Positions 18,588 through 29,800 of a DNA stretch of 64,000 nucleotides are shown here, in pieces. The position numbers were made by a program, and so were the translations under genes. Positions within the stretch are counted from its first letter, which is position 1. Each line of letters opens with the position of its first letter. The stretch comes from Chloroflexota bacterium. GTDB lineage: Bacteria > Chloroflexota > UBA11872. A model generated the notes under the pieces. It was not told the origin of the DNA, ran no database searches, and saw only the letters and a list, made by a program, of their open reading frames with translations. The stretch covers positions 248,001-312,000 of the forward strand of contig JAPOYR010000004.1 in NCBI GenBank assembly GCA_026706485.1, given 5' to 3'.

Positions 18588-20285
18588 GTGACGCGCGACG
18601 GAACCACGGGCAGCGGGCGGGCGGCAAGGCATCCGTCCCAGCGGCGATACATCTTCGTGACGGGCGGCGTCGTCTCCGCCATCGGCAAGGGCGTCACGGC
18701 CGCCAGCATCGGGCGCATGGTCAAGAGCCGTGGGCTGCGCGTGTCGATCATGAAGCTCGACCCCTACATCAACGTGGACCCCGGCACCATGAGCCCCCTC
18801 GAGCACGGCGAGGTGTTCGTCACGGTCGACGGCGCCGAAACCGACCAGGATCTGGGCCACTACGAGCGGTTCGTGGACGAAAGCCTCACCGGGGCCAGCA
18901 ATCTGACGACTGGCGCGGTCTACGACCGCGTGATCACCCGTGAGCGGCGGGGCGACTTCCTGGGCGGCACGATCCAGGTGATCCCGCACGTGACCGACGA
19001 GATCAAATCGCGCATTCGAGCCGTCGGCGACGGGGACGACCCCGACGTGGTGATCGTCGAGGTTGGCGGCACCGTGGGCGACATCGAGAACATCCCGTTT
19101 CTCGAGGCGCTGCGGCAGTTGCGCCGCGAGGTCGGCATGCGCAACGTGCTGTTCGTGCACGTGACCCTGGTGCCGCGGCTCGGTTCGACGCTGGAGTTGA
19201 AGACCAAGCCCACCCAGCACAGCGTGCGCGAGCTGCGGAGCATCGGCATCCAGCCGGACGTCGTGGTCTGCCGCTCGGACGACCGTCTCACGCCTGAGCT
19301 CGTCGACAAGATTGCGCTGTTCGCCGACGTCGAATCGCGCGCCGTGATTTCGAACCCGGAAGTGGCATCCATCTACGAAGTCCCGCTGGTCCTCGAAGAG
19401 GCCGGGCTGGGCGCGTTTATCACCGAGCACTTCGGTCTGGACGACCTGGAGCCGGAGCTCGACGAGTGGAGCGCCACGGTCGATGCGCTGCTCGATCCCA
19501 CCGTGCCCGAGCTTGAGATCGCCATTGTCGGCAAGTACATCTCGCTTCCAGACGCCTACCTCAGCGTCATCGAGGCCGTCCGACACGCCGGCATCGCCTG
19601 GAAGGTGCGGCCGGTCATTCGCTGGGTCGACTCGGAGGAGCTTGAGGACCGCGATCCCCACGACCTGCTGGCCGGGGTCGCGGGTATCATCGTGCCGGGC
19701 GGGTTCGGGCCGCGGGGCATCGAAGGCAAGATCATGGCGGCCCACTACGCACGCACCCAGAAAGTGCCCTACTTGGGGCTTTGCCTCGGGATGCAGGTGG
19801 CCGTGATCGAGTTTGTCCGCCAGGTGCTGGGCACCGACGACTGCACCAGCATTGAGTTCAACCCAGACACGCCGCATCCGGCCATTCACCCGATGCCGGA
19901 GTACTATCACGTGGCCAACAAGGGCGGCTCGATGCGCCTGGGCGCGTGGCGCTGCGACTTGGTGGCCGGCACGCAAGCCCGGCGCGTGTACGGTGCCGCC
20001 AGCATCGAAGAACGACACCGCCACCGCATGGAAGTCAACAACAACTACCGCGATATCCTGCGCTCGCAGGGCATGACCCTCAGCGGCCTGTCGCCTGACG
20101 GCGCACTGGTGGAAATCGTGGAGTTGGACCATCATCCGTGGTTCGTCGGGTGCCAGTTTCATCCGGAGTTCGCCTCGCGGCCGACGCGCCCGCACCCGCT
20201 GTTCTGGGGATTCCTGGAGGCGGCGGTGCGGCACGTCGAGGGGCGGAGTCCCGTGCCTGAATCGGTGCCAGAGGTGGCCGGCTGA
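18588..20285 (+). CDS. pyrG: CTP synthase
   Basis: 565-residue enzyme that aminates UTP to CTP using glutamine and ATP. The amidoligase domain begins YIFVTGGVVSAIGKGVTAASIG and contains KLDPYINVDPGTMSP and HGEVFVTVDGAETDQDLGHYERF. The glutaminase domain has the oxyanion loop PGGFGPRG, nucleophile C399 in GLCLGMQ and the HPEF histidine/glutamate pair near the C-terminus. The GTG start lies 6 nt after the MBL gene, with a purine-rich GAAGGA upstream. The N-terminus is about 18 residues longer than in typical homologues. purA follows after about 90 bp. Confidence 0.98.
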   Translation: MTRDGTTGSGRAARHPSQRRYIFVTGGVVSAIGKGVTAASIGRMVKSRGLRVSIMKLDPYINVDPGTMSPLEHGEVFVTVDGAETDQDLGHYERFVDESLTGASNLTTGAVYDRVITRERRGDFLGGTIQVIPHVTDEIKSRIRAVGDGDDPDVVIVEVGGTVGDIENIPFLEALRQLRREVGMRNVLFVHVTLVPRLGSTLELKTKPTQHSVRELRSIGIQPDVVVCRSDDRLTPELVDKIALFADVESRAVISNPEVASIYEVPLVLEEAGLGAFITEHFGLDDLEPELDEWSATVDALLDPTVPELEIAIVGKYISLPDAYLSVIEAVRHAGIAWKVRPVIRWVDSEELEDRDPHDLLAGVAGIIVPGGFGPRGIEGKIMAAHYARTQKVPYLGLCLGMQVAVIEFVRQVLGTDDCTSIEFNPDTPHPAIHPMPEYYHVANKGGSMRLGAWRCDLVAGTQARRVYGAASIEERHRHRMEVNNNYRDILRSQGMTLSGLSPDGALVEIVELDHHPWFVGCQFHPEFASRPTRPHPLFWGFLEAAVRHVEGRSPVPESVPEVAG

Positions 20286-20377
20286 GGGTCGCCGCCGCCC
20301 GACCCCTCGAAGACGACCATGAACTGCAGGACCCGGCGCGCGTGGCATCGCACGCGCCGCCACCGAGAGGACACCCG

Positions 20378-21676
20378 ATGAGCACCATCGCCGTGATCGG
20401 CGCGCAATGGGGCGACGAAGGCAAAGGCAAGATCGTCGACAATCTGGCCGAGCGCGCCGACCTCGTCATCCGCTTCCAAGGCGGCAACAACGCCGGCCAC
20501 ACCATCGTCAACGACTACGGCACCTATGCGCTGCACCTGCTGCCGGCCGGCGTCTTCCACGCCGGCACGGTGAACCTGCTCGGGCCGGGCACGGTCGTGA
20601 ATCCGCAGGCGCTGATCGACGAGATGCGGGAGGTCGGCGAGGCCACCGGCATCTCGTTCGACACGTTCAAGATCGCCGAGCGCGCCCACGTGGTGATGCC
20701 CTATCACGTCGCGCTCGACGCCGCCGAGGAGCAGCAACGCGGCGAGCTGGTGCAGGGCACGACGCTACGGGGTATCGGGCCGGTCTACGCCGACAAGGCG
20801 GCTCGATCTGGGGTGCGCGTCGGCGACCTGCTCGACGCCGACTACTTGTCCACCTGGATTCCGAGCATCCTCGAGCCGAAGAATCGGCTGCTCACCGAGG
20901 CCTACGGATTGGAACCCCTGGACCCCAGCGCGCTTGTCGACGAGGCGCTGGCGTGGGGCGAAGCGCTGCGCCCCCACGTGGTGGATTCGCTGCCGCTCGT
21001 AGCCGAGGCGCTGAGCCAGAACCGCAACATCGTGCTCGAAGGCCAGTTGGGCGTGATGCGCGATCTGGATTGGGGTCACTATCCCTACGTCACATCGTCG
21101 AGCCCGTCGGCCGCCGGCGCCTGCATCGGCGCGGGGATTCCTCCCAAGGCGCTGGACAAGGTGCTCGGGATCGCGAAGGCGTTCACGTCCTCGGTCGGCG
21201 AGGGGCCGTTCCCCACGGAGCTCATCGACAGCACCGGCGACCGCTTGCGCAACGTGGGCGCCGGAGAATACGGCGCCTCGACCGGGCGTCCGCGGCGCTG
21301 CGGCTGGTTCGACGCGGTGCCCATCCGCACGGTGGGCGTGCTGAGCGGGGTCGATGCCCTGGCGCTGACAAAGATCGACGCGCTGGACGGGTTCGAGAAG
21401 CTGCGCGTGTGCGAGGGCTACATGATCGACGGCCGGCGCGTCGACTTGGCGCCCGATACACATGCGCTCGGGCGCGCGCGCCCGATCTACCAGGACCTGC
21501 CCGGCTGGATGTCCTCCACCGAGGGCGTGCAGGACTACGACGCGCTGCCGCCAAACGCCCAGCAGTACGTCCGCACCATCGAGGAGATCACGGGCATTCC
21601 CGTGGCGATGGTCGGCACCGGCCAGCATCGGACGGCCGTGGCCACGCGCGACCCGGCGTTCAGCCTGTCGGGCTAA
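20378..21676 (+). CDS. purA: Adenylosuccinate synthetase
   Basis: 432-residue enzyme that condenses IMP with aspartate using GTP in the first committed AMP step. The P-loop GAQWGDEGKGK is at residues 8-18, followed by RFQGGNNAGHTIV, the IMP-site VQGTTLRGIGPVYADKAAR and the C-terminal GEYGASTGRPRRCGW region. ATG at 20378 was chosen because the conserved N-terminus begins there and GAGAGG lies 7 nt upstream. The longer frame adds 12 residues without family resemblance. It probably shares a transcript with pyrG. Confidence 0.98.
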   Translation: MSTIAVIGAQWGDEGKGKIVDNLAERADLVIRFQGGNNAGHTIVNDYGTYALHLLPAGVFHAGTVNLLGPGTVVNPQALIDEMREVGEATGISFDTFKIAERAHVVMPYHVALDAAEEQQRGELVQGTTLRGIGPVYADKAARSGVRVGDLLDADYLSTWIPSILEPKNRLLTEAYGLEPLDPSALVDEALAWGEALRPHVVDSLPLVAEALSQNRNIVLEGQLGVMRDLDWGHYPYVTSSSPSAAGACIGAGIPPKALDKVLGIAKAFTSSVGEGPFPTELIDSTGDRLRNVGAGEYGASTGRPRRCGWFDAVPIRTVGVLSGVDALALTKIDALDGFEKLRVCEGYMIDGRRVDLAPDTHALGRARPIYQDLPGWMSSTEGVQDYDALPPNAQQYVRTIEEITGIPVAMVGTGQHRTAVATRDPAFSLSG

Positions 21677-21716
21677 ACGCGTCGCCGCCGATTCGCCGGT
21701 GGTGGAGGGTCTAAGT

Positions 21717-21747
21717 CCGTCATTCCCGCGAAGGCGGGAATCCACCC
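21717..21747. repeat. Short palindromic repeat (REP/dRS3-like)
   Basis: The arms TTCCCGC (21723-21729) and GCGGGAA (21734-21740) form a perfect 7-bp stem around GAAG, flanked by GTCCGTCA and TCCACCC. A related copy occurs near 60650. It lies 40 bp after purA, where it may also act as a transcript end or stabiliser. Repeats of this ATTCCCGCG...GCGGGAAT type are widespread dispersed elements in bacteria. Confidence 0.75.
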
Positions 21748-21959
21748 TTCATTGAATCTGGTGGCGGATAGGATTCGACGGTTCATCCGTCAGCTTGGCT
21801 GGGTCCTGCAATGGTCTCCAAAGGCGGCAATCCATCTGAACGGGGCAACCAACGAACCGCGGGCGCCCGCCGGCGCCGGGCCAAAATTCGGCGCTAAAAT
21901 GTGGATAAGTCGCCCACTACATAGCCGTAATCCGCCTAGGGTCACCGGGCCGGAGCGGC

Positions 21960-21965
21960 TATACT
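21960..21965 (+). promoter_or_regulatory. Probable -10 box of pyr operon
   Basis: TATACT lies just upstream of the PyrR leader. It predicts transcription starting near 21971-21973, so that the RNA begins with GCCCT, the segment able to pair with the terminator's left arm. No strong -35 hexamer is visible. Confidence 0.5.
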
Positions 21966-21970
21966 TCAGG

Positions 21971-22003
21971 GCCCTTTAATCCGTTCCAGCGAGACGGAAA
22001 GCG
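21971..22003 (+). promoter_or_regulatory. PyrR-binding antitermination element
   Basis: A stem CCGT (21981-21984) pairs with ACGG (21994-21997) around the loop TCCAGCGAG, very close to the consensus PyrR loop TCCAGAGAG. Preceding GCCCT (21971-21975) is complementary to AGGGC of the downstream terminator, as expected for an antiterminator. By analogy with other PyrR leaders, UMP-bound PyrR would hold this hairpin and let the terminator form. Confidence 0.8.
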
Positions 22004-22040
22004 GCAAACCGTCGGCGCCGTAGGTGTCGCGCGCGGACAG

Positions 22041-22063
22041 AGGGCCTTCGCGGCCCTTTTTTT
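22041..22063 (+). terminator. Intrinsic terminator of the pyr leader (attenuator)
   Basis: AGGGCC (22041-22046) and GGCCCT (22052-22057) form a 6-bp GC-rich stem with a five-base loop, followed by a run of seven T (22057-22063). It lies 47 bp before the pyrR start and after the PyrR-binding hairpin, the standard layout of a PyrR-controlled attenuator. Confidence 0.85.
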
Positions 22064-22110
22064 GTGTCTCGCGAACGCGGACCGGGGGACGAAGACATAG
22101 GGAGGTGCAG

Positions 22111-22686
22111 GTGGCAGCGGCGCAGCGCCGCGTGGTGATGTCCGCGGCCGACATGGGTCGCGCGATGTCCCGCATTGCCCACGAGATCATCGAGCGCAAC
22201 CGCGGCGCGGCGTCGCTCGTCCTCGTCGGCATTCCACGGCCCGGCCCCGTGCTTGCCGAACGCCTGGCCGGCCTGATCGAGACGATCGAGGGCCGGCAGG
22301 TACCGACTGGCGCCGTGGACCCCACGATGCACCGCGACGACCTGGACCGCCGGTCCATCGGCCCGCCGGTGCATCCCAGCCACATTCCGGTGGACGTGAC
22401 CGACCGCACCGTGGTCCTGGTGGACGACGTGCTCTACACCGGCCGCACGTTGCGTGCGGCGCTGGACGCGCTGAACGACTTTGGCCGGCCGCGCGCGATT
22501 CAGTTCGCCGCCATCGTCGACCGCGGCCATCGCGAGCTGCCGGTCCGCGCCGATTTCGTCGGCAAGAACCTCCCGACGGCCGACGACGAGCGGGTCACCG
22601 TGCGTCTGCAGGAACTCGACGGTGAAGACGCCGTGCACATCGAGCGCGTGACGCGCGCGGCGCGGGAGGCCACTCCTGCAGCGTAA
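22111..22686 (+). CDS. pyrR: PyrR bifunctional regulator / uracil phosphoribosyltransferase
   Basis: 191-residue PyrR. The PRPP-binding motif is at about residues 101-113 (VVLVDDVLYTGRT), and VLVGIPRPGPVLAERL precedes it, as in the family. PyrR binds the leader RNA when UMP is high and causes early termination. Many members also make UMP from uracil. GTG at 22111 was chosen because GGGAGG lies 5 nt upstream and the product then has the normal family length. The frame extends further up, but that part runs through the terminator. It is the first gene of the pyr operon. Confidence 0.95.
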   Translation: MAAAQRRVVMSAADMGRAMSRIAHEIIERNRGAASLVLVGIPRPGPVLAERLAGLIETIEGRQVPTGAVDPTMHRDDLDRRSIGPPVHPSHIPVDVTDRTVVLVDDVLYTGRTLRAALDALNDFGRPRAIQFAAIVDRGHRELPVRADFVGKNLPTADDERVTVRLQELDGEDAVHIERVTRAAREATPAA

Positions 22687-23614
22687 GCACCTCTTGGACG
22701 TGAGCGACTTCACGCGCGACGAGTTCGCCGAAGTCCTGGACACCGCCGAGCGCATGCACGCGGTGCTGGAGCGCCCCATCCGGCGCGTGCCGACGCTGCG
22801 CGGCACCACCATCGCCAACGTCTTCTACGAGCCCAGCACGCGCACCCGCGTCTCGTTCGAGCTGGCGGGCAAGAACCTGAGCGCGGATGTGGTCAACATC
22901 GCCGCCTCGGGCAGCAGCGTCGAAAAGGGCGAGTCGCTCATCGACACCTTCCAGACCATCCAGGCGCTTGGCGCCGACATCGTGGTGGTGCGCCACTCGC
23001 GCGCGGGCGCGCCCGAGCTGGCGTCACGCCACCTTGACTGCGGCGTGATCAACGCCGGCGACGGCACCCGCGGTCACCCCACCCAGGCGCTGCTGGACCT
23101 CTACACCGTGCGGCGACGGCTGGGCGACGTGGAGGGCCGCAAGCTCGTCATCGTGGGCGACATCCTGCACAGCCGCGTGGCGCGATCCGGCATCTGGGCC
23201 TTCGCGCGCATGGGAGCGCAGGTGGTCTTGAGCGGGCCGCCCTCCCTCCTGCCCGACACCATGGCGTCCCTCACCAACGGGACCGGCGACGTGCGCATCG
23301 AGCACGACCTGGACCGCGCCATTCAGGGTGCCGACGTGGTCATGGCGCTGCGCGTGCAGCGCGAGCGCATGCAGGCGGGCCTGCTGCCGGACTTGCGCGA
23401 ATATGCTCGCCGTTGGTCGGTCAATCCGGCGCGGCTTCGGCGTGCCCAGCGCCACGCGCTGGTGATGCATCCGGGACCGATGAACCAGGGAATAGAAATC
23501 TCGCCAGCCGTGGCCTACAGCGAGCAGTCCGTCATTGAAGAGCAGGTGGCCAACGGCGTGGCGGTGCGCATGGCGGTGCTCTACCTGTTGCTCACGGGAG
23601 AGGGGCGACGATGA
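22676..23614 (+). CDS. pyrB: Aspartate carbamoyltransferase catalytic chain
   Basis: About 312-residue enzyme that forms carbamoyl-aspartate in pyrimidine synthesis. The phosphate-binding motif STRTR is at residues 54-58, with GHPTQALLDLYT and HPGPMNQGIEI further on. The start is unusual: the conserved N-terminal KHLL motif lies upstream of the first standard start (TTG at 22694), and a CTG at 22676 with GGGAGG 6 nt before it would give LQRKHLLDVSDF, overlapping pyrR by 11 bp. If CTG is not used, the gene starts at 22694. No regulatory chain (pyrI) is present. Confidence 0.93.
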   Translation: MQRKHLLDVSDFTRDEFAEVLDTAERMHAVLERPIRRVPTLRGTTIANVFYEPSTRTRVSFELAGKNLSADVVNIAASGSSVEKGESLIDTFQTIQALGADIVVVRHSRAGAPELASRHLDCGVINAGDGTRGHPTQALLDLYTVRRRLGDVEGRKLVIVGDILHSRVARSGIWAFARMGAQVVLSGPPSLLPDTMASLTNGTGDVRIEHDLDRAIQGADVVMALRVQRERMQAGLLPDLREYARRWSVNPARLRRAQRHALVMHPGPMNQGIEISPAVAYSEQSVIEEQVANGVAVRMAVLYLLLTGEGRR

Positions 23615-24223
23615 GCGGCTATGCGGGAGCCGGGCCGCGAGAAATTTTGCCCGGCCTGATCCATTGGTCGGTCGGATGGCAACGGTATTCGCTGGAGTCC
23701 TACGCCATCGAGCAGCCGTCTGGATGCGTGCTGATCGATCCCAGCGACTACCCGCCGCGCGCCATCGGCGCCATCGAGCGCCACGGGGTGAGCCACATCC
23801 TCATCACCAACCACTTTCACGAGCGGGCGGCGGCGATGCTGCGCGGACGGTTTGGCGCCGAGGTCTGGGCGCCCGAGGGAGACATCGGCGAGCTTGAGTC
23901 CATCGCCCCAGATCACGTCTACGGCGCGGACACCGAGCTTCCCGCCGGGCTGCAGGCGATCGCGCTCGGCACGATTACCGAAGGCGAGCACGCGCTGCTG
24001 TGGCCCGAGAATCGCGGCGTGCTCTTCGTCGGCGACGCGCTGGGGACCACGAGCTACTGGACGCACAACGAAGGCCAGGTTGGCGCGCACCCACGGGCGC
24101 GGCCGCCGCACGCGCTCCGCGGCCTGCTGGAGCTGCCGTTCACGTCGCTGACGGTGGGACACGGTGAGCCAATTCTCGACGTGGCCAAGGAGGCCCTGCG
24201 CCGCTATCTGAGCGAGGCCCTGG

Positions 24224-24231
<8 letters not shown>
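23611..24231 (+). CDS. MBL-fold protein inside the pyr operon, incomplete metal motif
   Basis: 206-residue protein with metallo-beta-lactamase-fold features: HILITNHFHERAA in place of the usual HxHxDH loop (H68, H70 kept; D and last H replaced by R72 and A73), then LFVGDALG with D142, and VGHGEP with H184. It may bind a reduced metal set or none. It overlaps pyrB by 4 bp (ATGA) and pyrC by 8 bp, so it is tightly coupled to both. A role such as handling a reactive or damaged pyrimidine intermediate is conceivable, but nothing in the sequence shows a substrate. Confidence 0.8.
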
Positions 24232-25571
<1,340 letters not shown>

Positions 25572-25582
<11 letters not shown>

Positions 25583-26774
25583 GCCCGCCGCGCTGGCGCT
25601 CGCCACGGGCGACGTGTTCTTCGGCTATGGCTTCGGCAGCCGCGAACCGGCCGAGGGCGAAGTGGTGTTCAACACGAGCATGACGGGCTATCAGGAAATC
25701 ACGACCGACGCGTCGTACCGCGGGCAGATCGTGACCTTGACCTACCCGCTGATCAACAACTACGGCGTGAACGCCGACGACGTGGAGTCGCGCCGCCCAT
25801 GGATCGCCGGTCTCGTCGTGCGCGAGCTTGCGCCGACCTCCAGCAACTGGCGCGCGGCCGGCGGCTTGGGCGCGTTCCTGGACGAGCACGGCATCGCGGG
25901 AATCATGGGCATCGACACGCGGGCGTTGGTGCGCGTGATCCGCCGCACCGGCCCGGCGCCGAGCCGGCTGGTGCGCGCGCCCCGCGACGTGGCCCGCGGC
26001 GCTACGACCTTCCACTGGCTGCGGGGAGCGCATCCCGGCGCCGCAGTCTGGGCCGAGAGCGAGGTCGAGCGGGCGCAGGACTTGCCGCCCTACGACGACC
26101 AGCCCTTTGTTTCCGAAGTCACCGTCCCCGAGCCGTTCACGGCCACCAGCGCGCCGTGGGCGCCCTGGCCGGAGCCCCGGAGGCGCGACCGGGAACCGCG
26201 CATCGCCCTCCTGGACATTGGCGTCAAGACCAACATCGTGCGCTCGCTCGCCCGCCGCGGGGCGCGGGTGCACGTGCTGCCCTATGGCTCAACCCCGAGC
26301 GACATCGACGCCCTGCAGCCGGACGGCGTCGTGGTGGGCAACGGACCGGGTGATCCGGTGCAGGCCGACCGGGCCGTCGAAACCGTCCGCGCCATGATCG
26401 GTCGCTATCCGCTGATGGGCATTTGCCTGGGGCATCAGGTTCTGGGGCTGGCGATCGGGGCCACCACCAGTCGCCTGCCCTTCGGCCATCGCGGCGCCAA
26501 CCACCCGGTGCAGGACCTCACGGATGGGCGGGTGCACATCACGTCACAGAATCACGGCTTTCAGGTCGATGCGGACTCGATTCCGGCCGACAGCGGCTTC
26601 ACCGTGAGCCACGTCAATTTGAATGACGGCTCGGTCGAGGGCCTGAGCCACGAGCGCCTGCCGGTCTTCTCCATTCAGTACCACCCCGAGGCCAGCCCAG
26701 GCCCCCAGGACAACCAGTACCTCTTCGACCGGTTCCTCGACGCGATCGAGGGCGCGGGCGGGTGCGCGGCTTGA
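25572..26774 (+). CDS. carA: Carbamoyl-phosphate synthase small subunit
   Basis: 400-residue glutaminase subunit that supplies ammonia to CarB. The N-terminal domain has GEVVFNTSMTGYQEI and SSNWRA. The class I amidotransferase domain has nucleophile C285 in GICLGHQ and the H371/E373 pair in QYHPEASPGP. A stretch around residues 160-210 is somewhat longer than usual. The ATG overlaps pyrC by 11 bp. The 27-bp gap to carB contains a GAGG ribosome site. Confidence 0.97.
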
Positions 26775-26801
26775 CGACGTTGCCGGTCCGAGGACGCATG
26801 C

Positions 26802-29800
26802 GTGGCTGACCTCGAGAGCGTGCTGGTGATCGGCTCGGGGCCGATCGTGATTGGTCAGGCGGCGGAGTTCGACTACGCCGGAACGCAGGCCTGCAAGGCC
26901 CTGCGCGAGGAGGGCGTGCGCTCGATCCTGGTCAACTCCAACCCCGCCACGATCATGACGGACGAGGGCATCGCCGATCGCGTCTACATCGAGCCCATCA
27001 CGCGCGACGTGCTGGCGCGTGTCATCGAGCAGGAACGGCCGCAGGGCCTGCTGGCGTCCATGGGCGGACAGACCGGCCTCAACATGGCCGTGGAGCTTGG
27101 CGAGGCCGGCATCTTGGACGCCTGGGACGTGCGCGTGCTGGGCACCCCGCTCGAAGGCATCCAGGACGCGGAGGACCGGGAGCGATTTCGAGCGCTGATG
27201 GAGCGCATCGGCGAGCCCGTGCCCGAGAGTCGCACCGTCACCTCGCTGCCGGACGCCTGGGATTTCGCGCGTTCGTGCGGCTTTCCGCTCGTGGTGCGCC
27301 CGGCCTACACCCTGGGCGGCACGGGCGGCGGATTCGCCCGGCACGAGGACGAGTTCGAGGCGGTGGTCAACGGCGGGCTCCAGGCGAGTCCGATCGGCCA
27401 GGTTCTCGTGGAGCGATCGCTGGCCGGGTGGAAAGAGATCGAATACGAGGTGATGCGCGACGGCGCCGACAACTGCATCACCGTCTGCAACATGGAGAAC
27501 TTCGACCCGATGGGCGTGCACACGGGCGACTCCATCGTGTTCGCCCCTAGCCAAACACTCAGCGACAAGGAGTATCAGATGCTCCGGTCGGCGGCGCTGC
27601 GCATCATTCGCGCGCTGCGCGTGGAGGGTGGGTGCAACGTCCAGTTCGCCCTCGATACCAAGTCCTTCAACTACGCTGTGATCGAGGTGAACCCGCGCGT
27701 GAGCCGGTCATCCGCGCTGGCGTCCAAGGCCACGGGTTATCCGATCGCGCGCATTGCCGCCAAGATCGCCCTGGGCCGGCGGCTCGATGAACTGCCCAAC
27801 CCGATCACGCAGCGGACCTGCGCCGCGTTCGAGCCCGCGCTCGACTATGTCGTGACCAAGATCCCTCGCTGGCCGTTCGACAAGTTCGAGCACGCCGACC
27901 GGCGTCTGGGCACCCAGATGAAGGCCACGGGCGAGGTGATGGCGATAGAGCGAACCATCGAGGCCTGCCTCAACAAGGCCGTTCGCGGGCTGGAGATCGG
28001 CGGCCGCACGCTCCTTTGGGAGGACCCGGCGTGGGCCGACGACGACGAGGCGATCTGGTGGCGCATCGACCACGCGCACGACGAGCGGCTGTGGGCCATC
28101 ATGGCGGCCCTGCGGCGCGGGGCCGAACCGGCGGAGATCGCCCGGCGGTCGCACATCGACATCTTCTTCGTCGACAAGATGGCCGGCATCCACGCCATGG
28201 AGCGCCGCCTGCTCCACGAACCGCTGACCGCCGATCTGCTGTGGGACGCCAAGCGGATGGGATTCTCCGATGAAATGATCGCCGCGTTGGCGGACGAGCT
28301 GCCCCAGCGCGTGCGGGAACGGCGCGAATCCTACGGGATCACGCCGGTCTACAAGATGGTCGACACGTGCGCGGCGGAGTTCGACGCCGTCACGCCCTAC
28401 TACTGGAGCACCTACGAGCACGAAAACGAGGCCCAGCCCGAGGCCGACTCACCGGCGGTGGTGATCGGCAGCGGACCCATTCGTATCGGGCAGGGCATCG
28501 AGTTCGACTACTGCTCCGTCCACGCGGCGTGGGCCCTGCAAGCGGCGGGACGCGCCAGCGTGATGATCAACTCGAACCCCGAGACCGTGAGCACCGACTT
28601 CGACTCGTCCACGCGGCTGTATTTCGAGGCGCTTGACGTCGAAAGCGTGGCTGACGTGCTCGCCAACGAGGGCCGGCGCAACGGGATGCCGCCCGCTATC
28701 GCGCAGTTTGGTGGCCAGACGGCCATCAACTTAGCCGAGCCGCTCTACACGCTGGGCCATGAGATTGCGGGCGGAGGTCCGGGAAGCATCGACGAGGCGG
28801 AGGATCGGGCCAAGTTCGACCGGTTCCTCGAACGGCTCGGTCTGCTGCGTCCGCCGGGGGCCACGGTGACCCGCATGCAAGACGCGGTGACCGTGGCCGA
28901 GCAGCTAGGGTATCCCGTGCTCGTGCGCCCGTCCTACGTCTTGGGCGGCCGCGCCATGGAGATCGTCGACGACCGGCAGGAGCTCGAACGCTATATCCAC
29001 GAGGTCACGCAGCCCTCGCCCGAACGCCCCGTGCTCGTCGACAAATACCTCGAAGGCCGCGAGCTCGAAGTCGACGCGATTTGCGACGGCACGCACACGC
29101 TGATTCCCGGCATCATGGAGCACATCGAGCGGGCCGGCGTGCACTCCGGCGACAGCTTCGCCGTATATCCGCCGGTCACGGCGTCGGAGGCGACGCAGGC
29201 GGCGATTCTCGAAGCCACGCAGCGCATCTGCGCCGGGCTCGGCGCGCGCGGGCTCGTCAACGTGCAGTACGTGGAGTACGACGGCGACGTCTACGTGCTG
29301 GAGGTCAATCCGCGGTCCAGCCGCACGGTGCCGTTCTTGAGCAAGGCCACCGGGATTCCCATGGTGCGCCTGGCCATGCAGACGTTGTTCGGCGCGACAT
29401 TGGCCGAGCTTGGTTGGGAACCCGGCCTCGCCACGGTTCCCCCGTTGTTCGCCGTGAAAGCTCCCGTCTTTTCGATGGCCAAGCTCTCAGGCGTGGACAC
29501 CTATCTGGGACCGGAGATGAAGAGCACGGGCGAAGTGATGGGCGTCGATCGCGCGTTTCCGCCTGCCCTGCTCAAGGCCATGATCGCGGCGGGCAACGCG
29601 CTGCCGCCCGAAGGCGACGTGCTGCTCTCGATCGCCGACCGCGACAAGCCCGGGGCCGTCGACATCATCCGGCGCCTGGACCAGTTGGGGTATGGGCTCG
29701 TCGCCACCGAAGGCACGGCCCGCTTCATTCGCGACCTCGGGTTCCGCGCTCGCACGGTGGCCAAATTGCGGGCCGGCACCCCAAACGTGGAGCAGTTCAT

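Larger units (their letters stand above)
21677..22110 (+). other. Intergenic region: repeat plus pyr leader
   Basis: This is the only gene-free stretch over 300 bp. Its first part holds a palindromic repeat (21717-21747). The middle, about 21750-21955, shows no gene or clear signal. The last part is the pyr operon leader with promoter, PyrR site and terminator, listed separately. Confidence 0.8.

Noticed and set aside
17868-20363. Minus-strand open frame of 831 codons over pyrG
   Set aside because: Antisense shadow of CTP synthase in high-GC sequence; the plus-strand product has every CTP synthase motif.
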